DNA of 64,000 nt from Piezodorus guildinii. Taxonomy: Eukaryota; Arthropoda; Insecta; Hemiptera; Pentatomidae. Position 1 is the first letter of the stretch; every line of letters begins with the position of its first letter. The notes under the pieces are model-generated. The model ran no database searches. It saw only the letters and a program-made list of their open reading frames with translations, and had not been told where the DNA came from. Positions 45,144 to 58,668 of the stretch are shown one piece after another. The stretch is from assembly GCA_023052935.1 (NCBI GenBank), contig CM041298.1, positions 58,150,217 to 58,214,216 of the forward strand, read 5' to 3'. A program made the position numbers and the translations under genes.

Positions 45144-48100
45144 ATGGGAAATAAAATTAGTTCATTTGTGGACTACTGTCCCGATTCTCTTGCTAGGACT
45201 ATTTCAGATGTCTATACGAGAAGGAAGGGAAAACGGATGTTGGAATTTGATTCCAAGGAAGAGGCTGAATTATTAGAATCCCTTCATCAACCCAAAACGT
45301 AAGTTTCTAAATTAATTTTAATTTAACTGTCATTTTGGATGCCTAATTTCCTTATGTTTTCACCTCAGTGCATTTCCTGCCAAGGTGCAATATTGTTTTT
45401 TTACCAATATTTAATGTTAAATTTCTATCACAGGTTTGATGAAAAAGCATCAAGATTTTGTATAAACTTCCCCCAAATTCTTTTTATAAGTATTTCTTAT
45501 TTATTCAAAGTTGTCACATGAGTAGATGATATCATCTTTTATTATGAAAATTAAAACAATTTTATTAAGAGCAAATGTGTTTTGTTTTTTTCTCTGAAAA
45601 GAATATTAAGGATATTTTGGCAAGTGTTAACATTATCACTGTATTCTAAACAAAAGATATGTTGTTGCCACTGCATTGTGGATATGTGTAAATATTAGTG
45701 TTGGTAATATTGAGTTTTATTTAGTTGGTCAATACATTAGATTCATTCTCAAATAGACTAGTCTTGTAATTTATACTTTAATTTATCCATTTGTTTTGTT
45801 TTTTCAGGGCATATGAGTGTCAAAATTGGGAAATTATGATATAGCCTTTAATGATTTTTGCGCTATTGATAATAAGACGTTTAGAGAGTGCTCTAGTCTT
45901 CTAGTTAGTTTTGAAGAAAAAATTGCTCCCTCTGTGATGACGTTCAAATTTATAAACTTATTCAATGGTTAAATAAACTGTGATTTATTTTCTATCGCTG
46001 ATGACTAATATGTTTTAGTCTCAAGCGATATATCACAAACTGTAGGCTTGTTTATTTTATGCATTATTTTAATAACAGATGAGAACTTAAGAAAACACTG
46101 ATTAACTTGAATTTATATCCATACCTATTGCAACTCTGTTTCTGAATAATTTGTACCTCAACAACTCTTGAAGGGTCTTGGGCTCAATACATTTAGAGAT
46201 TCCTTCTGTTTCTTAGCCAACAGCTGTACTATGAGGTGTTTAGGCCGAAATCACACTCAGCCGCAGGGTTTTTCCTCATTACCGAGTACCCACTTTATGG
46301 AGGCTGGGTGTGCCCCAGGAGGGTCTCTATAACCCAGGGTCATCCTCTGGCTAAAATAACAGATTAAATAATAATCTGCCCATGCCGAGACTTGAACCCT
46401 GTACCTGGAGAATATTAGACTACTGCTATATCCAATAGATCATGCTGCCCCCTGTTTTTGAATAACAATCCTATAATATTTCTCCAAAGTGTTAAAAACC
46501 ATGGGGTCACTCCTGATCAAACCCTCTCCTGCAAAACCAAGTTACCAAGATCTCATGTTACACATTCTCCACCTTAAAACGTTGGAATTACGAATGTTCT
46601 TTTCTTTAAATAGAAACTGTAAGCTTTTGGTTAGTTCCTTGATCATTTTGGTTTTCCTTGGCAAAACTAAAACAAAAGTTTTAACAGCTGCACAGGTTTC
46701 AACTTTGGAATATTCGGAGAAACCTCTATATCCCAATTTATTTTACAAAGTGTTTAAGTGGCTTTACCCATCCTACTGCCACTTACTATTAATTAGTAAG
46801 TGTTTTCCTGGTATTGTTCCTCTACTGGCTTATCCAATCTCGCTGTTCGTGTTTCTTCTCAGATCTCCTTAAATTCAAATCCTTGGGGCCTTCCTTCATC
46901 AACCGCTCGCAGCCCTCTGATCTGTAAATAACATCCCATTGAACCACAGCTTTTGATAAATAGTTCTTAAGCTGATCCGTATCTCTATGAACTCAATTCC
47001 TTTTTGTCAATGTTATTGTATTTGTTTTATTGGTCCTTAAATTTTGAACATACTTTTACATCCTGGGACTTTCTGTGGATTCCTGTATGTTACAGAATGA
47101 AGTTGAAATTTTATCAATTTATTTTTAGTTTTTTTGCATAGCATAAAATGGTCTTTCTTAGAAATTTTAATATTGGTTGATATTTCTCCTTCATACTGAT
47201 TTTTTAAATTAAAAAAAAAACTTAATCATTCGTTTTGTACTGCTGTATAATACAATACAATCTTCCATACTAAGATGCTAATAAATAATAGTTATAATAA
47301 TATGTTTCTATTCATCCAATTGTCCAAATTAATAAATGAACATAATAAAAGATATACTTGTATATTTAAAACAAACTTTTCAAAGCACCCTCCATTCTTA
47401 TTTACAATATTTAATCAAAGCAGGTCTTAAGGAGATACCAGTGCTTCTCTGTTAATCGTGTCACTCGTATAGGAAGCCAGTTAGGTTTCAATAAGAAAAA
47501 ATCAGTATTTAATTTAATAGTTAAGAGTCATGTGTAATGGTTTATATAATCCGATGACTCTTGTGCAAAACTATTGATTTTTTTTTTATGGAATTATTTA
47601 TTATTTAATTAGCATTTTTTGTAATCTTTTTGTTAATTTTTTTTTATAGAAAAAAATTACTCTCGACTGCTCATTATATTTATCAGGCCCTTTTTGTGGA
47701 TGGCAAAGATAGTGATGTTACTGTAAATATTTTAAATAAAGATTGGAAGTTACATAAAGTTTACTTAGGACAGGTAATATTTAAAATCACTAATGTGTTC
47801 TATAATATCTGTCTACTTATTTTTGTTATCATTTACATATGTTTTTAATCTCAATTTAGAGCCAGTATTTTGGTAGCATGTTTTCTGGATCATGGAATGA
47901 ATCTCATAAGGATTATATAAGCATCGTAGTTGAAGATCCCAATATTACTTTAGAAGGTGATTTTTTTTTTTCTTTGAATTACAAAATGTTCATGATAATT
48001 TTTCTTTATGCTAATTTCTTTCTTTTTTTTTTTTTTATAGCTTTGTCAGTTGTGTTTGGGTCCTTTTATTTAGATGAAGTAAAGTTAGAACCATGCTTGG

Positions 48101-51100
48101 TAGTTGGAGTTTTAGCTGCGTCTACAATGTTTCAGATGGATGGTCTTATAGAGCAATGTTGTGAAATAATGTACGAGTCTGTTTCACCTGTGGTAAGATA
48201 TTTATTATTGATTTTAGTGTTACTTTTTTTTCACTTTGTACTAAACCAGGAAATAAAAAAAAGTCTATACTTACTTAAAATTTTTGTTATGTAAGCCTGT
48301 AATTCAGTGAAGGCTTGTATCTTTGTGAATCTGAAAGAATAGTTACCAATTTTTAATGATGGAAGAATTGTTGACTGTAAAATGAATTATCAGAGAAGTT
48401 GGTTGTTGGAGTTGCAGCCAATAAAAACACTACAAATAAGAAGACTTATTGAATGTGCCAAAGTTTTGACCTTTAATCTATACTAATATTATAAAGTTGA
48501 AGAGTTTGTTTGTTTGTTTGAATGCCCTAATCTCAGGAACTATTGGTTCGAATTGAAAAATTATTTTTGTGTTGGATAGTCCATTTATCGAGGAAGGCTT
48601 TAGGCTCTATAACATCATGCTGTGACCAATAGGAGCCAAGAATCAGTGGGAAATGTGAAAAATAATGGGGGAATAAGCCTCACATCCCAATGATTCCAAA
48701 TGATTTACTTTTTCCATTCGTCCACCATGCGCCCTGATGATGACCCACAAATGGGGGTTGAAACGTTGGCAAACAATAAATAGTTGAATCTATTTAGTTG
48801 TTTCATTTAATGACTGCCACCTGGACTAATTTCTTCCAGTGATTTACTTTTTAATTTTAAAAGAATCGAATTTCCTGTCAAGTTATTTTTTGCCATAATA
48901 ATTAATAAATCAATTAAATTAATTCAAACACGTAGGAATCAATTTACGTCAACAGGACTGCTTTTCACACAGCCAACTATGTGTCACGCTGTCAAGATCG
49001 GGTTGCGGAGAAAATCAGTATGTTCTTCTGCCACAAGAAAATAAAACTAAAAATATCATTTACGCAGAAGTACTTTAAAATACTTTTAAAAACTTCTAAA
49101 TCTCTAATAACAGATATTGGTGCGGACGAAGACGCGGGCAACAGCTAGTTTATTATAAGAATTGGTTGTGTTTTGCGACATTTTAACTATACTGTGAATG
49201 ATTTCCTTGTATTTAATTCCCTGTGTTATTTGATAAAAACCAAACAACTCTTCAAGCCAAAAAATAATGATTGATGAATTATGGGTATTAATTACATCAT
49301 ACCATGAAGTATGAAAAGGAAGAAAACTTTATTTCTAAACTTTTTAAAATCAAACAAAATTTTATTCATCTATGCCATTATATATATTTTTAATAAAAAT
49401 TCCAATAACTTTTGTTGGTTTACAAATACAAATAGTTCCACTCATTATATTTTGTAAAATGTGCTCTCATTATTTTTTATTCCACACTTTTTTTTTCAGA
49501 CTGCGGTTCAGTATTACCAAGCAGCCTGTAGTTATGGGCTTCAGAAAGTCAAAGAAAAAGTATTAAACTGGTTTTTGGTTAATATTATTGATTATTACAC
49601 TAAAAATCTAAAAAGGCTGAAAGAAATTGAGTAAGTAATCTTTATGTTTTATTTAATAATCATAAGATTTGTGGCTTACCTTTTCTGATAAAAACAAGGT
49701 TTCACAAATAATTTTTTTTATGTTGTATTGGCATTTGTATTGAATATTGATTTGCAGTCATGATTCCCTGTCATATTAATTTATTTTATTGGGATTAACT
49801 TCAGATTCAAGATTCCTAAAGTGACAACTGACACTTGCTGGTGTGGGTAGTATTTTATGATTTTGTGTACTTTTTACCTCTGCAGGTATTTTTCAGGTAT
49901 TGAGTATCGTTGTTTTTATGCTGGTAAAAAGGTTGACTCATGCAAAAACTTCATTCAAATTATTGGATTAATATATTTAATATAGTTTGTTTGTTTATTT
50001 ATTTAACATCACTTTATGCTACTGTGTCAAATGGGACGTGTTGCAGTGGGAGTCGTAAATTTTGCCTATCCAGATTTAGTTAAGATACTGATTTTGAATG
50101 AGTATTTGACATCACACAGGCTAGTGACCACCTTTTTATGTCACCTTTGAAAGATTGCATAACTAAGGATTTTTTACTCTCATTAACAAATCCTTGAGCC
50201 ACCTGTGAGGTTTGAACACGTGGCCTTTAGCCATTATACTACAGGTCACCCTGTATTTAATATACTTAATATAATGAATAAATATAGATATATTTAGTAA
50301 TGTTATTATTAGACATATAAAATCTTCTATGAAGTTACCTATTAGAAATTTAAAAGTTCGCATTTAAATGTTTAATTATTAAAACTATCTAAACGTAAAA
50401 GGTTAATTTAAGTAGAAGCATAATTTTTTGTTGTGTGACAGGATTCTGAGAAACCAAATGATAAAGGTGGTTGAGTTTTTAAAAACCTGGTACTCACACG
50501 AATGCAGAATTGCTTTACCAAATTTCATTTAGGAAGTTTTACATCAATGATGCTCAACGGTCTGGTCGCTCACATGAAATTGAAACAAGCAATGTTAAGG
50601 CCATTGTTAATCAAAATCCCATCCAATCATTGCAAGATCTCTATGGTCCTAAATGTGTCGCACACAAGGGTAGAAAACCATTTGCACAAGTTCGGCTATG
50701 TTTCCAGGTTTAATGTTTGGGTCCCTTACTCTCTAACTGAGGTCAGTCAACTTGGCAACGTGCATTTCTGTTTGTCATTCACTACAGACAGCAACAAAAC
50801 CACTCATTTTGGAATAGATTGGTAACGGAATATGAAAAAATGATATTTTATGACTATGTAGTCTGTAGAAAATCTTGGGAACCTAGTTGTGAGGCTCCAA
50901 GAAAAATGTCGAAACCCGGTTTGCATCCAAAGAAAATAATGCTTTCCATGTGGTGAGGTTTCAAGGGAGTTATTTTTTGTGCCCTGTCCAGGAGTTATGA
51001 AGCAGATACTGTTAATTCAACTCTGTACTGCTCTCAGTTAATAAAATTGGATCAATCAATTATAATAAACGCCCAGGACTGGCAAATCTGAAGGGTGTTG

Positions 51101-51382
51101 TGTTCCACCAATGCAACACTTGGTCTAACACCTCATTGTAAATTATTGAGCTTTGTATGGGTCCTTTTGCCCCATCCTCCCTATTCAACTCCAAATGACT
51201 ACTACTTATTCCGGTCTCTACAGAACTCCATGAATAGAAAGATTAAAAATTAATTAAAATAAATATTATGCCTATAATACATTGAGTTTTATTTCATCCT
51301 GAAAAACTGAAAGGACATATTCGCCAACCCAATGTAATGGGTTTTAATTAACTATCACTGTTGATAAAAAAGATATTTACAA

Positions 51383-51427
<45 letters not shown>

Positions 51428-52738
51428 TATATATATATAATATATTTATATATTTATATATATTATATATGTATATATATAATTTTTTTTTTTATATAAT
51501 AGTACACATTAATTTTTCTAGTATTGATTTGATGTCCTCAATCGTGAGCAATCCTGGCCTTTGCGTGATACAGACTGAAATGTCTCTTTATTGTCTTCTT
51601 CGGAAATGGCTATATCTACAACTTAATCCAACTGCTGACCTATCTAGCAATAATGTTGATGAATGTGAAAAATTCTTTAGAAGATTAAAAGGTAACTTAT
51701 TTTTAATTTTATTTAGTAATGTACCTGAATATTGGAATGCATATTAATTTTTCTTTAGAAGTCTGTTAAACAAAAAACATTTTTTTTAGATGACCAATCT
51801 TTTCTTTTAACCAGCAAAGGATTGCCTTACTTGAACATTTTCCGAACTATAAGATTAGAAAATTTGATTCTCAATGCTTACGACATTCCTATAGTCACTG
51901 CTGATGGAATTATGCCTGAATCTTGGTTCCTTAAAGCTTATAGAAACCAGTGGTTAGCGATGCTGAGTATATTTAGTGGAAACAAGGGGTAAATTAATTT
52001 TTTGTTCTCATTTTTTATTTAATTTTTATGGCTATGAGCTGCAGTAGTATTGTAAGCTAATCTTTATACTAAAATCATCTGGCCAAATCAGTAATAATTG
52101 TATGGAGTTGGTTTTATTATTCATAATTTTTTAAAATTTATTTCTTGATTTTTTTTCTTTTTCATTTTCAGTGTTAATAGCATTGAGGAAAGTGAATTCT
52201 TGAGAAATTGTTATCGATGTGGGAGGATCATTTCTTCGGGAGATGCACTTTCTTGGAGGTGGAGTGGATTTTCATTCGGTATAGACTTAGTGTGGTCTGT
52301 GAGCGATAATGTTGTTTCATTGAGGAGGCACAGGACACAACTTGAGTTTGCCAACAACAATCTTCCACACCATATTGTTTTGAAGTAGGTACAAAACAAA
52401 ATTTTATGAAGTCATATAAATATTATTTTAATTTTGTCTTTAAATTTTACTGTATACAAAAATAATAGCTATTATTTATTTTGTTTACTGCATTTAAATA
52501 TGTTTTCTGGTAATTATTTTCCTAATATTTTATTTTATTTTATTTCAGAGTTGAAGTAATGAATTTAGATGAAAAGAGGCAAGTAAAAAAAATTGCTAAA
52601 ACTGGCATTATGACTATATCTTTGGCTCGAGGTCAGGAAATAAATATTTTGAGTTTAGAGAAAGATTTCGAGTACCCAATGTACATTGTAATATCCCTTC
52701 TTTTGACAAGTACAGAGAAAGATAAACAGAATACTTAA
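45144..52738 (+). CDS. gcl: germ cell-less (Gcl), BTB-BACK protein (9 exons)
   Basis: Coding exons: 45144-45298, 47650-47773, 47860-47956, 48041-48192, 49500-49630, 51522-51691, 51790-51988, 52172-52384, 52549-52738; phases agree throughout and the product is 476 residues, a little shorter than fly or human Gcl. In flies Gcl is a nuclear-envelope-associated adaptor for a Cul3 ubiquitin ligase needed for germ-cell formation. Sequence evidence: MGNK start (N-myristoylation context); BTB with SDVTVNILNKDWKLHKVYLG, YFGSMFSGSWNESHKDYIS and VVFGSFYLDEVKLEP; BACK-like helices with YYQAACSYGLQKVKEKVLNW and EMSLYCLLRKWLYLQL; C-terminal GCL part with CYRCGRIISSGDALSWRWSG and FSFGIDLVWS. An in-frame TGA two codons upstream fixes the start. 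A lysine-rich KTKKLL lies before the BTB, as in orthologues. Confidence 0.95.
46150..46455 (-). repeat. SINE family A, reverse
   Basis: Reads in reverse GGTCTCTATAACCCAGGGTC, CACACTCAGCCGCAGGGTTT and, at the head, ACTTGAACCCTGTACC and CTATATCCAATAGATC. In gcl intron 1. Confidence 0.72.
46490..47010 (+). repeat. LINE reverse-transcriptase fragment
   Basis: In mixed frames it reads HGVTPDQTLSCKTKLP, similar to the RT thumb motif of Jockey/CR1-type LINEs, and later sequence like the region before the RT C-terminus. It is broken by frameshifts and stops. The end shares CCACAGCTTTTGATAAAT with 23388-24025. In gcl intron 1. Confidence 0.55.
48477..49148 (+). mobile_element. Non-autonomous Helitron
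   Basis: Starts TCTATACTAATATTATAAAG, continues GAGTTTGTTTGTTTGTTTGA and ATCTCAGGAACTATTGG, and ends GCGGGCAACAGCTAG followed by T: the TC start and CTAG end of a family found in many insects, inserted between A and T. A fragment of another repeat (48727-48838) sits inside it. In gcl intron 4. Confidence 0.8.
48727..48838 (+). repeat. GAAACGT-family repeat inserted in the Helitron
   Basis: CCTGATGATGACCCACAAAT, then GGTTGAAACGTTGGCAAAC, then ATTTAATGACTGCCACCTGG and ACTAATTTCTTCCAG. The last part matches (as complement) 32199-32240 inside the palindrome arm and, more loosely, the inverted repeats of the p23 unit. Confidence 0.6.
49990..50255 (-). repeat. SINE family B, reverse
   Basis: Shares ACTTTATGCTACTGTG, TTGCAGTGGGAGTCGTAAAT and CACCTTTTTATGTCACC with other copies. 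The head on the minus strand is AGTATAATGGCTAAAGG. In gcl intron 5. Confidence 0.7.
50440..51332 (+). mobile_element. Decayed mariner remnant
   Basis: Coding traces in two frames: RKFYINDAQRSGRSHEIET and KAIVNQNPIQS, then ENHLHKFGYVSRFNVWVPYS, then HPPYSTPNDYYLFRSLQN, which holds the last catalytic aspartate. These are the DNA-binding and catalytic parts of a mariner transposase, with frameshifts and stops. The right terminus is CATATTCGCCAACCCAA; the left terminus is not clear. In gcl intron 5. Confidence 0.75.
51386..51480. repeat. (AT)n microsatellite
   Basis: Long, slightly interrupted AT/TATATT run in gcl intron 5, about 40 bases upstream of the exon 6 acceptor. Confidence 0.9.
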
Positions 52739-55700
52739 ACATAAATGTTGCTTTGTATACATATATATGTTATGTAAATTTTTAAGAAATATTTCTAGAT
52801 ACTATATACAAGAAAATTGACGTCCTGTTCGATTTTAATTTTCCAAGGGTAATGTATGCCTTTAAATTAGATTTGTGATGTTTTGTATATTTGTAAATGG
52901 ATCAGAATTATTTTTAGTCGTGTAGAATTTTGATAATTTGGATAAAGTATAAATACCGCTTGAATTGTTTTTTGCAAATACGGTATTATTTATTACCAAC
53001 TGTTTGGTATAACAAGAAAGTAGGAACAGAATATTTTTTTATTTAATAACATTTTTTCATCATTCGTCCTTTAATTTAAATGTTTATTTAGAGAAGTCAG
53101 TCGTTAGGAATCATAATTATAGAATCAATATTTATTCTGATTATTTACCTAATTTTCATTAGGAACAATATTGAAGTAGAAAGGAAATCAATTTTATTTT
53201 GCGATAATGATTTTTCTATATATATTTGTTGAGTTATTTGGTTTATTGATAATTCCACATTATTGAGCTTCTATAAATGACTTTTCCACTCAATCTACCT
53301 TCTTAAAATACCCAGTTTTATATATACCATAATAGACAAAAATAAACTAACATTAATAATTCTTCTGGACTTCTCATAAGCTTTTGACTTCTTAGACCAC
53401 TCTATCCTTTTCTCCAAACTGAAATCACTATCATTGTACTGTTCTTGGGAACTTAGTATTATACAAGTTTTTTGTATGCGTGACTGAATTTTCTTATGAT
53501 AGATAAAAAAATTGAATCTGCATAGTACTGAGGGATGGTTTGTCTGTTGTTTTGGCTTTAAGGCGTAAAACCTCCAGGTCATTGACGCCTGTGCATCTTT
53601 AATTTTAATCTCTAGGGTGATATTAGAAAAGAAAAGATATAAATTGAAAATAAAATATTGGGAACAATGGAAAAAATAAATAAACGAAATAAAAGAAAAT
53701 TCATGAACTGAAAGTATATATGTAAATATTTATAAAAATTAACTCATGATATGAAAAAATAAAAACAGAATAATATCAATAATAATTATTACTGATATAA
53801 TAATTACGATAAGTACTAAATGTTATTTATATTTTAAAAAAATTTAATACTTTTGATATTTTGGTTACATCATCGCCAAGATTAATTGAAATTTCTGGAG
53901 TAAGTCCCAATGTAGTCAGACTTGAAATATAGAAATGACAATGCTGGAAAATGTGTAACTGTGAGAATATTAGTGCAGTGTTGACATTTTGGGGGTGGCT
54001 GTTTGCTGATGAAGTAGGAATGGGTAAGATTGGTATGTCTTATACTCAGCCTAGCCATAATAACTTCTTCTCTATGGTTGGATAGATTCGATGTGGCCCA
54101 AGGTTCAGTGCGCTATCATTCCACATGGATTGCAAGCTAGCTGAGGGATAGTAGTACTTATTCTATCTCTGATTGACATGTTATTATATTAAATCATCTT
54201 AATAATTAAAAATAAAGTGTTAAAACCTTTGATTACTCCCTTAAAATAAATTAGTTTATTTATAACATTGATAGTCCCTTAAAAATAATGAACTAGTTAT
54301 ATTAAATAAAGATCAACTCTGAAATGTAATGGATATATAAGACATGTTGGTGGAGATGTGAGTGGAGTTAGAAACTAGAGTAGATGTACATGTGCCTATT
54401 CTATTATTTTATCTAGTATATTGGGGAGTTTTTTATTTTTATTTAATTTACTTTATGCTTCAAGTTTTCTATGAAAATGATTTTCCCTGGAATTCAGCCT
54501 AAACCTCTTTAGTTGTTAAACATCTCTAACTGACTATCCACGATGCTGTTACCTTTATTATACAGACACATTTTTCGAATTTTTTTTTTTTTTTTTACGT
54601 GTAACATTATCCATTAGGTGTATTATTGACATTTTATTAACGACGTCTAGTTATTGTGTAGTTAAATGTCTAGTTGTCGTATAATTATATTATAAACAAT
54701 TTAGAAAAACTTTTATGTGTGTTTACGATAATCATTATCAAATTAAACTTAATCAAATTATTATCACTGAGATATTAAGTATTTGAAATCATGAATATTT
54801 TTTTAAGATAAGCAATGTAAAGTTTTACTATGCCATTAACAAAATTTATTTTGACTTGTTATAATTATTACTACAAAAATAAAAAATAAGATTAAAAACA
54901 AAATGGTGACTGCTTACAACTTCGTTCTAATTTTTGATCAAGTAATAATTAATATCTTCCCGAAATTAAATGAAAGTGGTCATATGAAACAAACACAAAT
55001 ATTAAATAGAACGTGTTTCTTATTACATTAATTATGGCTCAAATATCATGCGCATCAACGTGTTAAGGTTTTGCTTAACTTTCTGAAAGGTGTTTATGTA
55101 TTCTTCTTTCAGAATATGAAATAGAAACTTTGATTTTATAAGTTTAGGTTCCTTTTTTGTTTTTGACATCTGATTTTTTTAAGTGTTCGTTTAGATCTGA
55201 CTCTGAGCTAAATATATATAAAGATTGGACTGAAGTATTTTCCCAATAATCAGAAATATACCCCTAATGTCTTTCATTGCCCTTTATAAATTTAAATTAT
55301 TTTTTTATTTGATAAATTGTTTTAGTGGAAAAACTGTTGACAAGTTTTTGAGTTACATTTTTGTAGTTGAAGGTTTATGGAAAATTCAATTCACCTCAAT
55401 GTTATAATGGCTGTATTTGCATCGACCGTGTTTTAAGTATTTTATAATGATTATTTATTTTTCTATACACTATATTAAGATTTAAATAATAAATTTACCC
55501 GTGATTGCGTATAATTGTTTCTTTGGGACGGTTGTTTTATGAGAATATTTAGGTTCATGATTCATCTATAAATAAAATTAAAAAAATAAGCTTAATAAAG
55601 GTTTTTACATTACTCCAGTCCAGTATATATTACTGAAAAATTAGTGAAAACATTGTTTAAGGATATGTTTATTTATTTTTTTTTTTTATATAAAAAAAGG

Positions 55701-57389
55701 AACGTGTTATTTTTTCACTAATCAGATTATTGTTAAATATGGTTCTAAGATAAATATTGACTGAAAAGTTAATTTGCTCTGCAAATCACAAATCTATTAA
55801 GAATACTGAAAAGTCTTAGTCTAGAAGTCTGAAAATATTAGTCCTACAGGGTTTTACAAATTGAAGTTATTTATCTCTTTTTGGTAATGGGTGCTTCATT
55901 TCATGCAGTTTTCTTTGGAATATTTTTTTTTTTAAACATATTTTAAAATCAAAACTTCTACAGTCTGATCTTAAAATCTAACTAAATATGACACTAACTT
56001 TTCTTTACGTAATTTACTTAAACATGTAACAATGTGGTTGCTTCTGAGATTTGTTCGATTGTCGCTAGTACTTACATTATTACTGAAATTAATTAAAATG
56101 TACTGATTTTATAATTCACTAATCATAAAACGCTTTATTTTATTTGTTTATTTTTTTATAAATTAATTTATAAAGAGTATGAAAATATAAATTATGAAGA
56201 GTATGAAACTTAAGTACTAATAAAAGTATATTGCTTACCTATTGCAAGCACTTTACTTTATTATTAAGGTATTTTATTTTGGTGATTATAATCGTTTATA
56301 TGGTGTTAATTATACTGCTAAGATCTTGTTTATTGAAGTTGGGTTATCATATTGTAACCCAAAAAAATTAGGCATAGTGCATTTGTGCTAATTTTTAAAA
56401 CATTATTTATTTGCGAAAGGATTAAATATAGATATTCTATAGTTTTTATCCAATTATTTACATGGGGCTTCCTGACTTTCATGCCAAAATGATACAAGAC
56501 ATCCAAAAAATATAGTAAAATTGCATTATGAATGTCGAAATATTTATGGCTTGTCTGAAAGAACATGTTTATTACCATTGAATATAAAATCATTTTATAT
56601 TATTCATTTAAATAATACTCACCATGAGTGATACACTCATCAGTCAGTAATTTAAGTAAATAAAAATGGTGTAATTTTTTTTTTTCCAAACACTCATTTA
56701 ATATTCTAATTGTTTTATTTTACTTTGTTTAATTTTTCATTTTATATATGGGTACAAATGTAATTATAACTAAATATAGGAGCAATTTAAAAAAAGACAT
56801 TATCATTCACTAATTAACCAGTGAAAAATAACTTATTAGGTTTTAAATAAATTAGGTTAAATAATATATGTTAAATCCTGACGGGATTGGTCAAAATAAA
56901 ACACACATTTTTTAACAACTGTTGGATGTTTGAAAATATTCAAGTTAATTTTTTTCTGGATTATAACCAGAAATAATTTACTCTAACAACTTGCCTATCT
57001 ATACCCTAATTTTTGCATAGCTAATGTGTATTGGATATAGGCACATTTAAAAAAAAAAAAAATTATCTAATACAAAATTATAATATATATTCCAGCATGA
57101 ACAATTGTTTTTCATTTCCGCCGTACTCTTCTGATCCACTTAATTTAGTTTAATGATTTTTGGGCCTTTTGATTAGGACATGTATTATTATATTACATGT
57201 AGAAACAAAACTGTCTGAAATATCAATATTTTTTTATGCTTTTTATTATAAATTATTCATCTTTATTTTATCGAATGCTTGTTAATTTCAATAATTATTT
57301 GGCCTAAAAGTTCATCATATTATAACTAATCTGTTTAATACAAGTTATGGAAATTATGCTTGATTTTAAGTACTAGCTATATATCATCA
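52739..57389. other. gcl 3' side and intergenic AT-rich DNA
   Basis: The gcl 3' UTR must lie at the start, but several AATAAA candidates prevent placing its end. Open frames at 53295-53582 (minus) and 56330-56593 (minus) have no recognisable domains and AT-rich composition. I support no gene here. Confidence 0.45.
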
Positions 57390-58668
57390 CAGTGGTTTCC
57401 AACAAAAGATTTTCGTGGACCCCTCATCCAAAAATCATTTATATATGTATCTGTATAACAAATCTAAGGACAATTCAGCCTTTTCCAAGAAAATTTTAAC
57501 TTTCAAGTGGTTCATATCTTTTCCATATTAAAGCCAAAAATTGGTTAGAGGGGTTCTTTTAAAGGGCATGATTTTAAATTTCTGCTCTAAACTATAGATT
57601 TATTTTCACTTATTCAGCTCGATTGTATATTGGGCTCAGTAGTTGGCATATCATGGATTTGTATACTGAATATACTATTAATTTTATATTCGGTCGCTCA
57701 ATGAAAGATTTATTTTGTCTTTTATTTACTATCATTTAAGATTTTTTTTTCTCAAAATATTAGAAAATGACCAATTTCATGTTAGTAAAGTAGCAGTCAT
57801 TGATAGGTGATGATTAGGGCTAGGATTTTAAAATAATTATGTAAAATTAGTGAAATATATAAACAGTAAATAGCCTTCTAAAACAGTCTATACTCTCAGT
57901 TTTTTTATTATAATACAAAAATGGTTTTATTTTAAACATAAAAAATACAAAAACAACAAACTTTTTAATCTCTGTAACGAAAACAGTTTGAAACTGAAGG
58001 CAGTTTCAAATTTTCAAACATAAAGTACGTCAATTGGAATAAATCACAAAATATAATTTTCAAATTGTGTTTGACAAGAGTGGCATGCACTTTACGACTC
58101 ACAGATGAACACAAAATAACAGATAGGTTTAGGTAAACAATTTGGTTCTGTTTATTCAGAGCCAAAATCAAGGGAGATAGAATTTCAGAATTGTTTTATA
58201 GGGTTTGGTTCTAAGAAGAAATTAACAGCTGTAATAGAAGCACCTTCAGTAAAAAATTTTCCTCATTCAATTGTAATTCAGATTTGTTGGAAAGAAATAT
58301 AAACATTTAAAAATGAACTAATATGGAGTAAAAATTTGATAAGTATGTAAGAACTATGTAAATTTAGTCAAATATGTAAATTTAAATTGGCTTAATTTGA
58401 TCTCAATTGCGTTAAAACATAAACAATGAATTATTACAAGATGATATTGAAGTCGGGAACCAATATGTATTTACATAGAAATCCTAGCCCTAGATGTCAT
58501 TAACAATAATTTTACATAAAATGTTAAATGTGGTTATTTATGTAAAGCATGATTCTTATTACAACCCATAGCTTCACAAATATATTTCAGTAAGGTAATT
58601 TAATATCATATTTCAATGACATCTTTCGGACCCCTTGGGGTCCGCGGAACACTAGTTTGGAACTACTG
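57390..58668. mobile_element. hAT-like non-autonomous element, 1.28 kb
   Basis: Starts CAGTGGTTTCCAACAAAAG and ends, as complement, CAGTAGTTCCAAACTAG, with GTGGACCCC/GCGGACCCC inside each end. Flanks TATCATCA and TATTATGA agree at 6 of 8 positions, fitting a decayed 8-bp hAT duplication. No transposase frame remains. Confidence 0.75.

Noticed and set aside
46489..46872. 127-codon open frame with hydrophobic sequence
   Set aside because: The real homology is in another, broken frame (LINE RT-like HGVTPDQTLSCKTKLP); the long frame is a shadow.
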